Counted from the first letter of the stretch, positions 34,726 to 43,040 are shown. The stretch is DNA of 64,000 nt from Verrucomicrobia subdivision 3 bacterium UBA693 (GCA_002298785.1 DBMR01000106.1:3521-67520); one strand, 5' to 3'. Notes: generated by a model not told the origin, from the letters alone. Translations and numbers: made by a program.

Positions 34726-36355
34726 GGCGTGAGGTTTCGGTGGCGGCACTGCCCGCGAGCCAGTTGCGAATGGCCTGGGTCATGTTGCCCGGGTTTTCTT
34801 TGACAAGTTGATTCAGCACTTCGACGCTCACGGTTTCCCGATGGCCCGGCTTGCGCCAACCCGGACCATGGCCATTGCCTTTGCCATTCCCGTGCCCGTT
34901 ACCATTGCGGACCTGCAATTGACCCAGAGGGATGCCGATCGGAATTTGCTCCACCGGCGTCCGTTTCAACAAGCGCAGCAGGAAGATCATCACGCCCAGC
35001 GCCAGTGCCGGGTAACCCAGCGAACGCGCCAGCCCCAACCAGAACTGCCAGCGCTCATCCTTTTGAAATTGGCGGGTGATTTCAGTGGAATATTCCTCGT
35101 TAAAGGGAAGTTCTTCGAGGCTCACGAGGTCGCCGCGCGTGGTGTCGGCTCCCAGGGCGCCCGCCACCATCCGCCGCAACTTCTCCAAATCCTCCGGGGT
35201 CCGGGCCAGCGGCTTGCGTTGCGCGCCGGCGCCCTCATAACGAGTGGCCACGGTGACCGCGGCCGACAAGCGCTTCAGACCGCCGCCGCCGCGAAAGGTG
35301 TTGCTGGTGGTCTTGCTAACCTCGTATTCCACCTTGGTGACATTCTTCTGATTTCGAGTGCTATTGACCGGGCTGTTTACCGGAGGGGTGTTCGTGGAAG
35401 TTCCGGTGTTGATCCCGGTCCCGACGACTGCGCCGCTCGTGGTGTGGCTGGTGTCCACATTCTCGTCGTTCTTGGTTTCACTCCGGATGACCTGGCCTTC
35501 CGGGTCGAATTTTTCTTCAATGGTGCTGGTGGTGTCGTAATTGAGATCGGCGGCCACCCGTACGATCGCCTGGCCCGGACCCAGTACTTTCTCGAGCATG
35601 CCCTCGACCTTCCGTCCGAGGTATTGTTCTAGATTCCGGCGGGCGCCAAATTGGGCGCTGGTGAGGCCGGCGATGGAATCCTCTTCGGAGTTCTCGGAAA
35701 GCACGTTGCCCTGGTTGTCGACCACGGTGACGAAATTGGCTTTCAGTCCTTCAACAGCGTTCGCAACCAGGAAGCGGATCGAGTTGACGGATTGCGCCGG
35801 CAACACGCTGTTCCCGCGCACCCGAACGAATACGGACGCGGTTGGGTGACGGTCTTTATCGAGCAGCAGGCGATTTTCCGGCAGCACCACCATCACTCGC
35901 GCCTGCTCGATTTCATCGAGTTGCGAAATGGTGCGGGCCAGTTCCCCCTGCACGGCCCGCACGTAGTTGGCGCGTTGCACGAAATCCGAAATGCCAAAGT
36001 TGGGCTTGTCGAAAATCTCGAAGCCGACGCCGTCACCTCGCGGAATTCCTTTACCGGCAAGTTGCATGCGCAGGACATGCACCTTGTCTGCGGGCACGTA
36101 AATCGCACCGCCGCCGGCTCCGGTTTTGTAGGGAACCTTGGTGTCGTCCAGAGCCGAAATGACCCGGGCGGCCTCGGTGTCGGATAATTTGCCGTAGAGC
36201 AGGGCGTAATCCGAGCGGCCGGACCAGACGGCCAGGGCGATCACCCCGCCGATGACGACGCTGGAAGCCAGGACCAGGCTTACCCGCTGGTTTAGCCCGA
36301 GTTGCTTCCAACTCGCCAGCAGTTGGGTTCCAAGTTGCGCTAGGTTGCGATTCAT
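34712..36355 (-). CDS. fliF: Flagellar MS-ring protein FliF
   Basis: This 547-aa inner-membrane protein forms the MS ring. The first transmembrane helix is SLVLASSVVIGGVIALAVW near residue 25. The ring-building motifs follow, with PYKTGAGGGAIYVPADKVHVLRMQLAGKGIPRG and GFEIFDKPNFGISDFVQRANYVRAVQGELARTI. The second transmembrane helix lies at about residue 440 (LGYPALALGVMIFLL). The Gly/His/Asn-rich tail (NGNGHGNGKGNGHGP) is an unusual low-complexity linker ahead of the C-terminal FliG-binding end. Length is typical. Confidence 0.95.
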   Translation of the reverse strand: MNRNLAQLGTQLLASWKQLGLNQRVSLVLASSVVIGGVIALAVWSGRSDYALLYGKLSDTEAARVISALDDTKVPYKTGAGGGAIYVPADKVHVLRMQLAGKGIPRGDGVGFEIFDKPNFGISDFVQRANYVRAVQGELARTISQLDEIEQARVMVVLPENRLLLDKDRHPTASVFVRVRGNSVLPAQSVNSIRFLVANAVEGLKANFVTVVDNQGNVLSENSEEDSIAGLTSAQFGARRNLEQYLGRKVEGMLEKVLGPGQAIVRVAADLNYDTTSTIEEKFDPEGQVIRSETKNDENVDTSHTTSGAVVGTGINTGTSTNTPPVNSPVNSTRNQKNVTKVEYEVSKTTSNTFRGGGGLKRLSAAVTVATRYEGAGAQRKPLARTPEDLEKLRRMVAGALGADTTRGDLVSLEELPFNEEYSTEITRQFQKDERWQFWLGLARSLGYPALALGVMIFLLRLLKRTPVEQIPIGIPLGQLQVRNGNGHGNGKGNGHGPGWRKPGHRETVSVEVLNQLVKENPGNMTQAIRNWLAGSAATETSRHDAS

Positions 36356-36367
36356 GAATTACAGCTT

Positions 36368-36739
36368 TCAGACCTGCATGCGCATCAGTTCCTGGTACGA
36401 TTCCAGGAGCCGGTTGCGGACTTCGACCATCAATTGGAAAGAGACACTGGCTTCCTCCATCGCGATCATCGCCTGATGGAGGGAGACGTTGTTGCCGGCC
36501 TGCAAATCCTGAACCGTTTGCGAGGCGATGGCCTGCTTCGAGTTGACCTCGCCCACCAACTGGCCGAGCACGTTGGAGAAGGAAGTTTCACCTACGGACT
36601 TAAGTCCGCCCGCACCCAGCGGTTGGCTCGCGGCCAAATCCTGCAATTCCGCCGCCGGAATTGGACCCGCCGCTTTGCCGGCTCCGGTCACCGGAGGCGA
36701 CTGGATCACATAATTGCGGATGGCGGAGAGCGAATTCAT
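36368..36739 (-). CDS. fliE: Flagellar hook-basal body complex protein FliE
   Basis: This 123-aa export substrate joins the MS ring to the rod. The C-terminal half has the FliE signature (LQAGNNVSLHQAMIAMEEASVSFQLMVEVRNRLLESYQELMRMQV, positions 79-123 of the protein). The N-terminal third is variable. Position between flgC and fliF is the standard order. The 20-bp gap to flgC shows no promoter. Confidence 0.93.
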   Translation of the reverse strand: MNSLSAIRNYVIQSPPVTGAGKAAGPIPAAELQDLAASQPLGAGGLKSVGETSFSNVLGQLVGEVNSKQAIASQTVQDLQAGNNVSLHQAMIAMEEASVSFQLMVEVRNRLLESYQELMRMQV

Positions 36740-36759
36740 CTATTCAGTGGAATCAGGGC

Positions 36760-37191
36760 TTAGCGCTTGCCGATGGCCATGGTCAGGGCCGCAAGTTGGC
36801 GGCTGTTCTTGATCACCGCGAGGTTTGCCTCAAAAGTCCGGGAAGCCACGATCATGTCCGCCATTTCCTCGTGAATGTTCACATTGGGCAATTCCAGCAT
36901 GCCATCGGCTTGGGCGTGGGGATGACCGGGTTGGTAGACCAGTCGTCCTGGGCGGGTATCCGTTGTGATCTCGCTGATCTGCGGACCGTTGCCTCCGTCG
37001 CTGGCGGTCGGGTCAACCAGCGCTTGGTTTAAGGCGGACTGAAACGATACTTGTTGGCGATGATAAGGCTGGCCATCCAGGCCGCGCGTCGTATTGGCGT
37101 TGGCAATATTTTGCGTGATAACTTCGAGTCGCACCCGCTCGGCGTTCAGGGCCGCCACGGTACTATTCGCGCCAGGTAGGAGATTCAGCAT
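36760..37191 (-). CDS. flgC: Flagellar proximal rod protein FlgC
   Basis: This 143-aa rod protein has the N-terminal motif ITQNIANANTTRGLDGQPYHRQQVSFQ (the family ANA-x-T variant) and the C-terminal ELPNVNIHEEMADMIVASRTFEANLAVI, both diagnostic of FlgC. Length is close to the usual 135-150 aa. It begins 5 bp after flgB, in the standard flgB-flgC-fliE order. Confidence 0.95.
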   Translation of the reverse strand: MLNLLPGANSTVAALNAERVRLEVITQNIANANTTRGLDGQPYHRQQVSFQSALNQALVDPTASDGGNGPQISEITTDTRPGRLVYQPGHPHAQADGMLELPNVNIHEEMADMIVASRTFEANLAVIKNSRQLAALTMAIGKR

Positions 37192-37196
37192 AATGA

Positions 37197-37577
37197 TCAG
37201 GCCTTTCCGGTTATGGCCAACCGTAGTTTCAGCAGGGCGCCGCTTACCAGTTGGGTTTCGAACGCGTGCTGCAAGGTGTTTTGCGAGAGATTCAACATTT
37301 CGTCCTCCAGGCGAACGGTGTTCCCATCCCGCGTGGACGCGACGGCATTCATGTCCTCTGACAATGTTGGTTCCAACCGCGCCAGGTCAGCGCCGCCATC
37401 GCTTTTTAACGCCCGGGCGAATTCGGCCTGGAAGTTGGGATTCAAATCCACTCGGTGATAATTGGGGGTTTCGATGTTCGCCAGGTTTTGAGCAATCGCT
37501 GAATGGCGCAGGACTGAGGCATCCAGCATCTTCTTGGCCCCGGCGTAACCGGGCTGATTAAATATCGCGTCGACCAT
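37197..37577 (-). CDS. flgB: Flagellar proximal rod protein FlgB
   Basis: This 126-aa rod protein has HSAIAQNLANIETPNYHRVDLN near the N-terminus, the FlgB signature, and EDEMLNLSQNTLQHAFETQLV before the end. I set the start at the ATG 37577 because a ribosome binding site (CGGAGAAA, 37583-37590) lies just upstream and the sigma-54 promoter precedes it; the longer open frame upstream is not family-like. It is the first gene of the flagellar supercluster, and the block behind it runs without a clear break to flhF. Confidence 0.93.
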   Translation of the reverse strand: MVDAIFNQPGYAGAKKMLDASVLRHSAIAQNLANIETPNYHRVDLNPNFQAEFARALKSDGGADLARLEPTLSEDMNAVASTRDGNTVRLEDEMLNLSQNTLQHAFETQLVSGALLKLRLAITGKA

Positions 37578-37600
37578 GTTGATTTCTCCGAGCCTCGCAG

Positions 37601-37616
37601 AGCAACGGTAGTGCCA
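37601..37616 (-). promoter_or_regulatory. Sigma-54 promoter of the flgB-to-flhF block
   Basis: The minus strand reads TGGCACTACCGTTGCT, a perfect TGGCAC-N5-TTGCW. With C37602 at -12, transcription begins near 37590, giving a 13-nt leader that starts exactly at the ribosome binding site CGGAGA. This is the entry promoter for about 17 kb of early flagellar genes. Confidence 0.92.
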
Positions 37617-37628
37617 GACGCGAAGTAT

Positions 37629-37641
37629 GTTGATAATCAAC
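37629..37641. promoter_or_regulatory. Operator-like palindrome upstream of the flgB promoter
   Basis: GTTGAT-A-ATCAAC is a perfect 6+1+6 palindrome lying 12 bp upstream of the -24 element. It could be a binding site for the sigma-54 activator or a repressor. Activator sites are usually farther upstream, so this closeness is atypical. No second copy was noticed near the other two sigma-54 promoters. Confidence 0.4.
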
Positions 37642-37689
37642 GGGTTGAATTTGGAGAGCTGCCGCGTTGCGGAAGAATTTACCCTTTGA

Positions 37690-37707
37690 TGCCGACTGGG
37701 GTCGGCA
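37690..37707. terminator. Hairpin between the kinase gene and flgB
   Basis: TGCCGAC (37690-37696) and GTCGGCA (37701-37707) form a perfect 7-bp stem with a 4-nt loop, about 32 bp after the kinase stop. There is no U-tract on the minus strand, so this is either an inefficient terminator, a processing site, or a protein-binding palindrome. Confidence 0.4.
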
Positions 37708-37738
37708 AATGTTGACTGCCCGAAGGTGTCAGTCCTCA

Positions 37739-40534
37739 CTATTGACAGTGACTGGCAACTGCCTCTGGATTTTCCAGCACTGATCGAATCAGCTTGGCGA
37801 GCACTCCTGCCTCGTAGGGTTTAGGAAGGTAAGCGGTGGCGGGGAGATTGCCTCCGGCTTTCAAGAGGTCGGTGCTGTAGCCGCTGGAAAGGATGACTTT
37901 GAGAGAAGGATCTTTCTGCCGTAAAGTGTCGGCGAGTTCCAAACCGCTCAAGCCCTCCGGCATGACTACGTCCGAGAAGAGGAGGTGAATGGGTTGCGCG
38001 GACGAATGCCAGAGTTTCAAGGCTTCCTGACCGTTGCAGGCTTCGATAACGTTATAGCCGAGCCGTTTGAGGTAGAGACTGCCCATGCGCCGTACGGAAT
38101 CCTCGTCCTCCACAATCAAGATGGTCTCGCGTCCGCCCCTTGGCAGGTCGAGGTTTCTGGTGGCGTGCGCGGCGGTTTCTACGCGTGGCAACACGGGGAA
38201 ATAGACTTTGAAACAACTGCCCTCGCCGGGGGTGCTATCGACTTCCAGCCAGCCATTGTGCTGTTTGACGATGCCGTAGACGGTGGCGAGACCGAGGCCG
38301 GTGCCTTTGCCGACGTCTTTCGTGGTGAAGAAAGGTTCAAAGACGCGTTTAAGGGTGCCTGGTTCAATTCCGCAGCCGGTATCGGAAACCGAGAGACAGG
38401 CAAAGAGACCGGTGCGGGCTTCGGGATTGAGGGCAGCCAAAGCAGGGGTCACCTCGATTAGCCGGGTACCGATGATCAGCCGGCCACCGTTCGGCATGGC
38501 GTCGCGGGCATTGATACACAGGTTCATGAGCACCTGGTCGAGCATTCCGGAATCGGCGTTAACCCAGAGGGGGCTGGCGGAGCCGGTGAAGGTCAACTCG
38601 ATGTTTTCGCCGATGAGGCGGCGGAGCATTTTGAGGAGGTTCCGCAGAATTTCTTGCAGATCCAAGGCCTGAAACTGAGCCACCTGGCGCCGGCTGAAGA
38701 GCAGCAGTTGACGGGTAAGACTGGTGGCTCGAGTGACCTCGCGCTCCAACTCCTCGAGACGCTCCACCAAATCGGGCGGAAGGTCGGCGGTCATCTGCAT
38801 GAGGCTTAGATTCATCAGCACCGCGGCGAGAATGTTATTAAAATCGTGAGCCACACCGCCGGCCAATTGACCCACCGCCTCCATTTTTTGGGATTGGCGC
38901 AGACGTTCCTCCAGCAGGCGATTTTCGCTAACGTCCTGGACCATGGCCATGTAGCCGGTGAGCCCGGATTGGGCATCCAGAATCGGGGTGGCATGCCATG
39001 CGCAAAGGATGCTGCGGCCGTCTTTGGTCCGGTTTTCGAGGGTGCGTTGCAACGGGGCTTTTTCCTGCTCCATTTGGGAGCAGAGCGCACGGAAATCCTG
39101 GGCCGCATCGATCGTCGGGACCGTTTCCCATAACAAGCTGCCCAGGGTGTCCTCGGCCGAGTTGCCAAAAATTTTCTCGGCGGCCGGACTCCAGTAGGTG
39201 ATACGCCCTTGCGGATCGGTGAGAATGCAGCCGATCGGCATTTGGGCGAGGATAAGTTGGAGCCGGTTCAGCAAGCGGTCGCGTTGCCCCATCAATTCGA
39301 GCATGGATTGCTCGGCGGCCTTGCGCTTGGTTATATCCTCCTGCACCGCCAGGAAGTGGGTGATTTTGCCTTCGTTGTCGAAAATTGGAGAGACGGAACT
39401 GAACCCCCAGAACCCGGAGGCGCCTTTGCCGGGGAGACGAAACTCACCTTCCCATTTCAATCCGGCGTGGATCGTGTCCAGGAACTGCCGGAAGGCTTCC
39501 GGCGCCATTCGATTGGCCTGGAGTTCCCAAAAGCTGCGGCCGATCATGTGATCCGGCTCGAACGCCGCGGACTGTTGGGAGTGCGTGTTGGCGTAGCGGA
39601 TCACGCCTTTGGGATCGGTGATGACGATGCCCAACGGGCTTTGATCCACAGCCCGGGACATTACCTGAAGCTGTTCCTCGGCCCGTTTGCGGTCGGCCGT
39701 ATCGCGCGCCACCGAGAGCACCATGAGGGTGCCGCGCATGGTGAGGAGTTGCGCGCTGATTTCGACGGGCAGCGCTCGGCCTTCCTTGGACAGCAGGGCG
39801 GTCTCGAAGACTTTGCGTTTTTTCGTTAGGAGCTCCGGGATAATTCGAGAAATCAGGTTGGGATGATTCGGGTGTTCCAGTTGCATCGGGGTGAGGCCAA
39901 GCAACTCTTCCCGGGTGTAGCCCAACCGCTCGCAGGCAAGGTCATTCACTTCCAGGAAGTTTCCGGGCATCCCTTCAACGCTCAACAGGTGCAGGAACAC
40001 GGCGTCATTGGCGCCGTTGAACAGGAGTCGATAGCGTTCTTCGCTGAACTTGAGCTCGGCTTCGAAGCGGCGATTGCGGCGGCGCACTTCCGCTTCGCGC
40101 AATTCGCGGTCCAGTGCCGGCGCCAGGCGCTGGAGGTTATCCTTGCTTAGGCAGTCGCGCGCTCCCGCGCGCATCAACTCCGAGGCGCGCTCCTCGCCAA
40201 TGGTTCCCGACAGGATCAAAAAGGGAATATCCAGCCGGTGCTCTTTGAGAATCTCGAGTGCCTCGGGGGCGCTGAACTTCGGCAGTTGATAATCGGCGAT
40301 AACGACATCCCAGTGCTGTTTCGAAAATGCGGATTTCAGCTCGGTGGCGTTCTGGACCCGTAACAGGTCCAACTGGTATCCCGCCTCGCGCAGGTTCCAA
40401 CGGAGCAACTCCTCATCCCGGGCGGAGTCTTCCACGAGCAGAACGCGGAGCGGTGCGGCAGTATAGGGGCCCGATCCATCCTTTCCGGGATGCGGAAGGA
40501 AACCAGTATCACCTGATGGCGGGAAATTCCCCAT
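37739..40534 (-). CDS. Hybrid histidine kinase: REC-PAS-PAS-PAS-HisKA-HATPase-REC
   Basis: This 931-aa cytoplasmic kinase has no transmembrane segment. An N-terminal receiver (about 28-145) has phospho-acceptor Asp81 in IADYQLP. Three PAS domains follow (about 165-285, 290-410, 420-540), the first two ending in the linking D-x-T/D-I-T-x-R-K-x-A pattern (ARDTADRKRAE and QEDITKRKAAE). The HisKA domain has His563 in GGVAHDFNNILA, then the HATPase boxes LMNLCINARDAMPNGG, DTGCGIEPG and GKGTGLGLATVYG. A C-terminal receiver has Asp855 in FSDVVMPEG. It could be the signal input for the flagellar sigma-54 activator or for chemotaxis, but this rests only on position. A weak sigma-28-like element lies upstream. 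Confidence 0.9.
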   Translation of the reverse strand: MGNFPPSGDTGFLPHPGKDGSGPYTAAPLRVLLVEDSARDEELLRWNLREAGYQLDLLRVQNATELKSAFSKQHWDVVIADYQLPKFSAPEALEILKEHRLDIPFLILSGTIGEERASELMRAGARDCLSKDNLQRLAPALDRELREAEVRRRNRRFEAELKFSEERYRLLFNGANDAVFLHLLSVEGMPGNFLEVNDLACERLGYTREELLGLTPMQLEHPNHPNLISRIIPELLTKKRKVFETALLSKEGRALPVEISAQLLTMRGTLMVLSVARDTADRKRAEEQLQVMSRAVDQSPLGIVITDPKGVIRYANTHSQQSAAFEPDHMIGRSFWELQANRMAPEAFRQFLDTIHAGLKWEGEFRLPGKGASGFWGFSSVSPIFDNEGKITHFLAVQEDITKRKAAEQSMLELMGQRDRLLNRLQLILAQMPIGCILTDPQGRITYWSPAAEKIFGNSAEDTLGSLLWETVPTIDAAQDFRALCSQMEQEKAPLQRTLENRTKDGRSILCAWHATPILDAQSGLTGYMAMVQDVSENRLLEERLRQSQKMEAVGQLAGGVAHDFNNILAAVLMNLSLMQMTADLPPDLVERLEELEREVTRATSLTRQLLLFSRRQVAQFQALDLQEILRNLLKMLRRLIGENIELTFTGSASPLWVNADSGMLDQVLMNLCINARDAMPNGGRLIIGTRLIEVTPALAALNPEARTGLFACLSVSDTGCGIEPGTLKRVFEPFFTTKDVGKGTGLGLATVYGIVKQHNGWLEVDSTPGEGSCFKVYFPVLPRVETAAHATRNLDLPRGGRETILIVEDEDSVRRMGSLYLKRLGYNVIEACNGQEALKLWHSSAQPIHLLFSDVVMPEGLSGLELADTLRQKDPSLKVILSSGYSTDLLKAGGNLPATAYLPKPYEAGVLAKLIRSVLENPEAVASHCQ

Positions 40535-40593
40535 ATTTGATTGTCTTTATGTCGTCTCCAGCGCCTGCACCACCGGGCGCCCGTGGCTTTGAT

Positions 40594-40621
40594 GTATCGG
40601 CTATTCTGGTCGCGGGGTTTA
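40594..40621 (-). promoter_or_regulatory. Weak sigma-28-like element upstream of the hybrid kinase
   Basis: On the minus strand, GCCGATAC (40594-40601) is a 7/8 match to the sigma-28 -10 box GCCGATAA. TAAA (40618-40621) stands upstream, but the gap is one base longer than the consensus. It lies about 60 bp before the kinase start. Weak support. Confidence 0.35.
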
Positions 40622-40689
40622 GAACAAATCATGTCGAGCCTTGGCCCGGACGAATCGCCAGTCACCGAGCGTGGGTCTGGGAACAAGTT

Positions 40690-41547
40690 TCATGCGGTTG
40701 CGAGGTCAAAATGGAGGAGTTCCTTAAGTTCCTCCATTGCCTCGAAAGTGTCGATCATATAGCGGGGCAATGAGTTCGGTTCGAGACCGAGGATGTCGAG
40801 CGCCTCGGTGCGGCCTCGAAACGCAAAGGCCAGATGACCGTAGCCGTGGCCCATAAAATGGGCAATCATGTTTCCCAGGAATACGCAGGCGGCCAGGCGT
40901 TCGTGTGGTCGAGCCCGCATGGGATCGTGGTGAAACCAAACTGCGGCCACCAACGGTGCGGAAAAGCGCCAACGTGCCAGCATGCGTCCACCGACTTCCG
41001 CGTGTTGAAAACCGAATAGTTTCTTTTCCGCCTCTGTGGTCGCCGTCTGAGATAGTTCGAGGTCCGCGAACATGTCGGCATAGCTTTGATCGAGAGCCCG
41101 GGCCAGGACGACTTTGCCGATATCGTGGAGCAGACCGGCGGTGAAGGCCAGGTTGGCATCGTCGCCGAGGTCTTCAGCGATCGCAGTTGTGGCCAGCGCG
41201 GTGGCGATGGAATGCTTCCACAACTCGTTGGTTTCGAGACCGTAGGCTTTTTGTGGTGGAACGAGTGCGTTGGAACTGCTGATGACGAGGACGAGGCGGC
41301 AGACTTCTTTAAAGCCCAGCCTGAGTACGGCTTCCTGCAAATCATTGGCGGGGGAACTCGAGCCGAACATCACGCTGTTACAGACGCGCATGACGTTTGC
41401 GGTGAGCGAAGGATCGTACTCCAGGAGAGCGACCACTTGCTCCGCATTCACCTCATCCTTGTTCAACAGTTCGAGGAGCAAAGGCACCTGCCTGGGGAAT
41501 GGGGGCAGGTAGCCCACCCGGCTGATGAGCGTGTCTAGGGCGTCCAT
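40690..41547 (-). CDS. HDOD domain signalling protein
   Basis: This 285-aa protein consists of a single HDOD domain, a catalytically uncertain relative of HD phosphohydrolases often found with chemotaxis and c-di-GMP signalling. Family segments are LLEYDPSLTANVMRVCNSVMFG, LQEAVLRLGFKEVCRLVL and FTAGLLHDIGKVVLARAL. The HD pair is present in LLHDIGK, but a full metal-binding set is not apparent. It overlaps the cheD stop by 13 bp and is the last gene of the HDOD-cheD-HDOD operon. The role is probably a regulatory adaptor; no enzymatic role is claimed. Confidence 0.85.
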   Translation of the reverse strand: MDALDTLISRVGYLPPFPRQVPLLLELLNKDEVNAEQVVALLEYDPSLTANVMRVCNSVMFGSSSPANDLQEAVLRLGFKEVCRLVLVISSSNALVPPQKAYGLETNELWKHSIATALATTAIAEDLGDDANLAFTAGLLHDIGKVVLARALDQSYADMFADLELSQTATTEAEKKLFGFQHAEVGGRMLARWRFSAPLVAAVWFHHDPMRARPHERLAACVFLGNMIAHFMGHGYGHLAFAFRGRTEALDILGLEPNSLPRYMIDTFEAMEELKELLHFDLATA

Positions 41548-42056
41548 AGTGGTATTTCCTGCGGTTGGCCGGACACCTTTAATGTGACGCTCCCCGTGGC
41601 GATTTTCATGCTCATCGTGCGATTAACCAAGCCGCCAACCTGGCTCGCGACGATCTGCAAGGAGTTTTGAGCCAGCAATTCTGAGAGCGCTTGAAGGTTG
41701 CGCTTGCCGATGTTGAAAACGCCGGTGTGATCCATGATCTGGGCGCCGCCGGCTACAGTGATTTGCATGCGTTGCCGCGCGGCACCGAGTTCATGAGCCG
41801 ACCGAATGAGCAGCGGTACGCCACTATCCACGAACATGCAGGGCCGGGCAGTGGCCCTGCCGGCGTCGATCCGTGAATCCGGCAACATCACGTGCAGTAA
41901 ACCTGCGATGTGCATCACCGGGTCGTAAATTCCAATCCCGAGGCAGGACCCCAGGGCGTAAGTGGTGAGCACAAGATTTGGGTTGTTGGACACCGCCATA
42001 TCCCCGACTCCGACGATTAGCTTTTGCTCGATTCCTATTACCTCGGGAGTGCCCAT
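41535..42056 (-). CDS. cheD: Chemotaxis protein CheD (receptor glutamine deamidase)
   Basis: This 173-aa protein is predicted to deamidate glutamines in chemoreceptors. The active-site triad known for CheD fits Cys38 and His55 (TYALGSCLGIGIYDP and GLLHVMLPD) with Thr32 before them. Later family segments are RMQITVAGGAQIM and VFNIGKRNLQALSELL. It sits between two HDOD genes and overlaps the downstream one. No cheA, cheW, cheY, cheC or receptor gene is in the window, so CheD works with chemotaxis genes encoded elsewhere. CheD alone within a flagellar regulon is a useful marker of active chemotaxis. Confidence 0.94.
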   Translation of the reverse strand: MGTPEVIGIEQKLIVGVGDMAVSNNPNLVLTTYALGSCLGIGIYDPVMHIAGLLHVMLPDSRIDAGRATARPCMFVDSGVPLLIRSAHELGAARQRMQITVAGGAQIMDHTGVFNIGKRNLQALSELLAQNSLQIVASQVGGLVNRTMSMKIATGSVTLKVSGQPQEIPLWTP

Positions 42057-42082
42057 GGCGTGACAACAGAGCTAAACCCAAC

Positions 42083-42991
42083 TCATACCATTCCCTCTAG
42101 AATTGCTGGAAGACGCTCCAGGCTGCGGCGCAGATTGGCCCGCGCGATGGCTTGTTCCTCGGTGGAATCTCCGGGAAACAGAACTTTCCAGCCTTCGGCT
42201 TCGGCCCAGGACTCTTCCGACACTGGGGCACGATTTCCGCTTTCGCCGATACCGCCGTGTCGAACCAGCATGTCGGCGATCTGCACCGCGGAGACATACC
42301 TCTGGTGGCTCGGGGCCAATTCGGGATGGTGATGGTACCGCGCGGCTTGCACGGCGGATTCCGGCAGATTGTGGTGGCGCAAGTAAATGGCACCTAATTC
42401 ACAGTGGGTCATTCCCAACACTTCCCGCTCCGCCACCAGGATATCTTCCCCCGCTCGAGTGGCGGTCTGAACCGCTTCGAAGTGGGCAGGAAAAACGGCC
42501 GCCATTGCGATTTTACCGACGTCATGCAGCAAACCGGCCACGTAATCGGTTTCGTCTTGCGAGGTTTGAACGTCCCCGAGGATTTCGGGAGTGAGGATGG
42601 CTGTGCCAACGCAGTGTTGCCAGAAGGCATGCCAGGGAAATCCGCCTTTACCGGCGATCTTCTGCAGATCTTCGACGACCGGTGTGACCATGGCCAGTTG
42701 ACGCACCTGCCGCACGCCCAGATAGAAAACTGCCTCCTCGATGCTGGTGACTGGCATGGACAACCCGTAATACACGGAATTTACCAGGCGCAAGAGGCGG
42801 GTCGTCATGCTCGGGTCGCGGCGGATGACGTCCGCGACCTGTGCGGTGAAGCATTGTTCAGCGTTAACCAGCTCCCGCAGGACGCGGTCGATGCTGCTGA
42901 GCGACGGCAAGCGGGCGCAATTGCGCAGTTGCTGCTCAATGTGGCCGGCTTCAAGGCGTCCGGGCGCAATGGGTCTGCTCAATACTTCCAT
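42083..42991 (-). CDS. HDOD domain signalling protein, sigma-28-controlled
   Basis: This 302-aa protein has an HDOD domain with RRDPSMTTRLLRLVNSVYYG, IEEAVFYLGVRQVRQLAMV and YVAGLLHDVGKIAMAAVFP. HD is present, and a second His-rich stretch (ARYHHHPELAPSHQRY) follows. It is the first gene of the HDOD-cheD-HDOD operon. The start ATG at 42991 follows GCAGGA (a Shine-Dalgarno-like site) and lies about 12 bp from a strong sigma-28 promoter. It is a paralogue of the 285-aa protein two genes downstream, so the pair may act in one signalling complex. Target and signal are unknown. Confidence 0.87.
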   Translation of the reverse strand: MEVLSRPIAPGRLEAGHIEQQLRNCARLPSLSSIDRVLRELVNAEQCFTAQVADVIRRDPSMTTRLLRLVNSVYYGLSMPVTSIEEAVFYLGVRQVRQLAMVTPVVEDLQKIAGKGGFPWHAFWQHCVGTAILTPEILGDVQTSQDETDYVAGLLHDVGKIAMAAVFPAHFEAVQTATRAGEDILVAEREVLGMTHCELGAIYLRHHNLPESAVQAARYHHHPELAPSHQRYVSAVQIADMLVRHGGIGESGNRAPVSEESWAEAEGWKVLFPGDSTEEQAIARANLRRSLERLPAILEGMV

Positions 42992-43002
42992 ATCCTGCTC
43001 GG

Positions 43003-43029
43003 TTATCGGCTGTAATTGGCAAAACTTGA
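43003..43029 (-). promoter_or_regulatory. Sigma-28 (FliA) promoter of the HDOD-cheD-HDOD operon
   Basis: On the minus strand, TCAAGTTT-N11-GCCGATAA matches the FliA consensus TAAAGTTT-N11-GCCGATAA at 15 of 16 positions with exact spacing. The start codon of the first HDOD gene follows about 12 bp after the -10 box. Confidence 0.88.
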
Positions 43030-43040
43030 ATGCTCATTTT

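Noticed and set aside
43017..43033. Sigma-54-like TGGCAAAACTTGAATGC upstream of the Pro-rich protein gene
   Set aside because: The GG-to-GC distance is two bases too long for a -24/-12 promoter, and the same bases form the strong sigma-28 promoter on the other strand.
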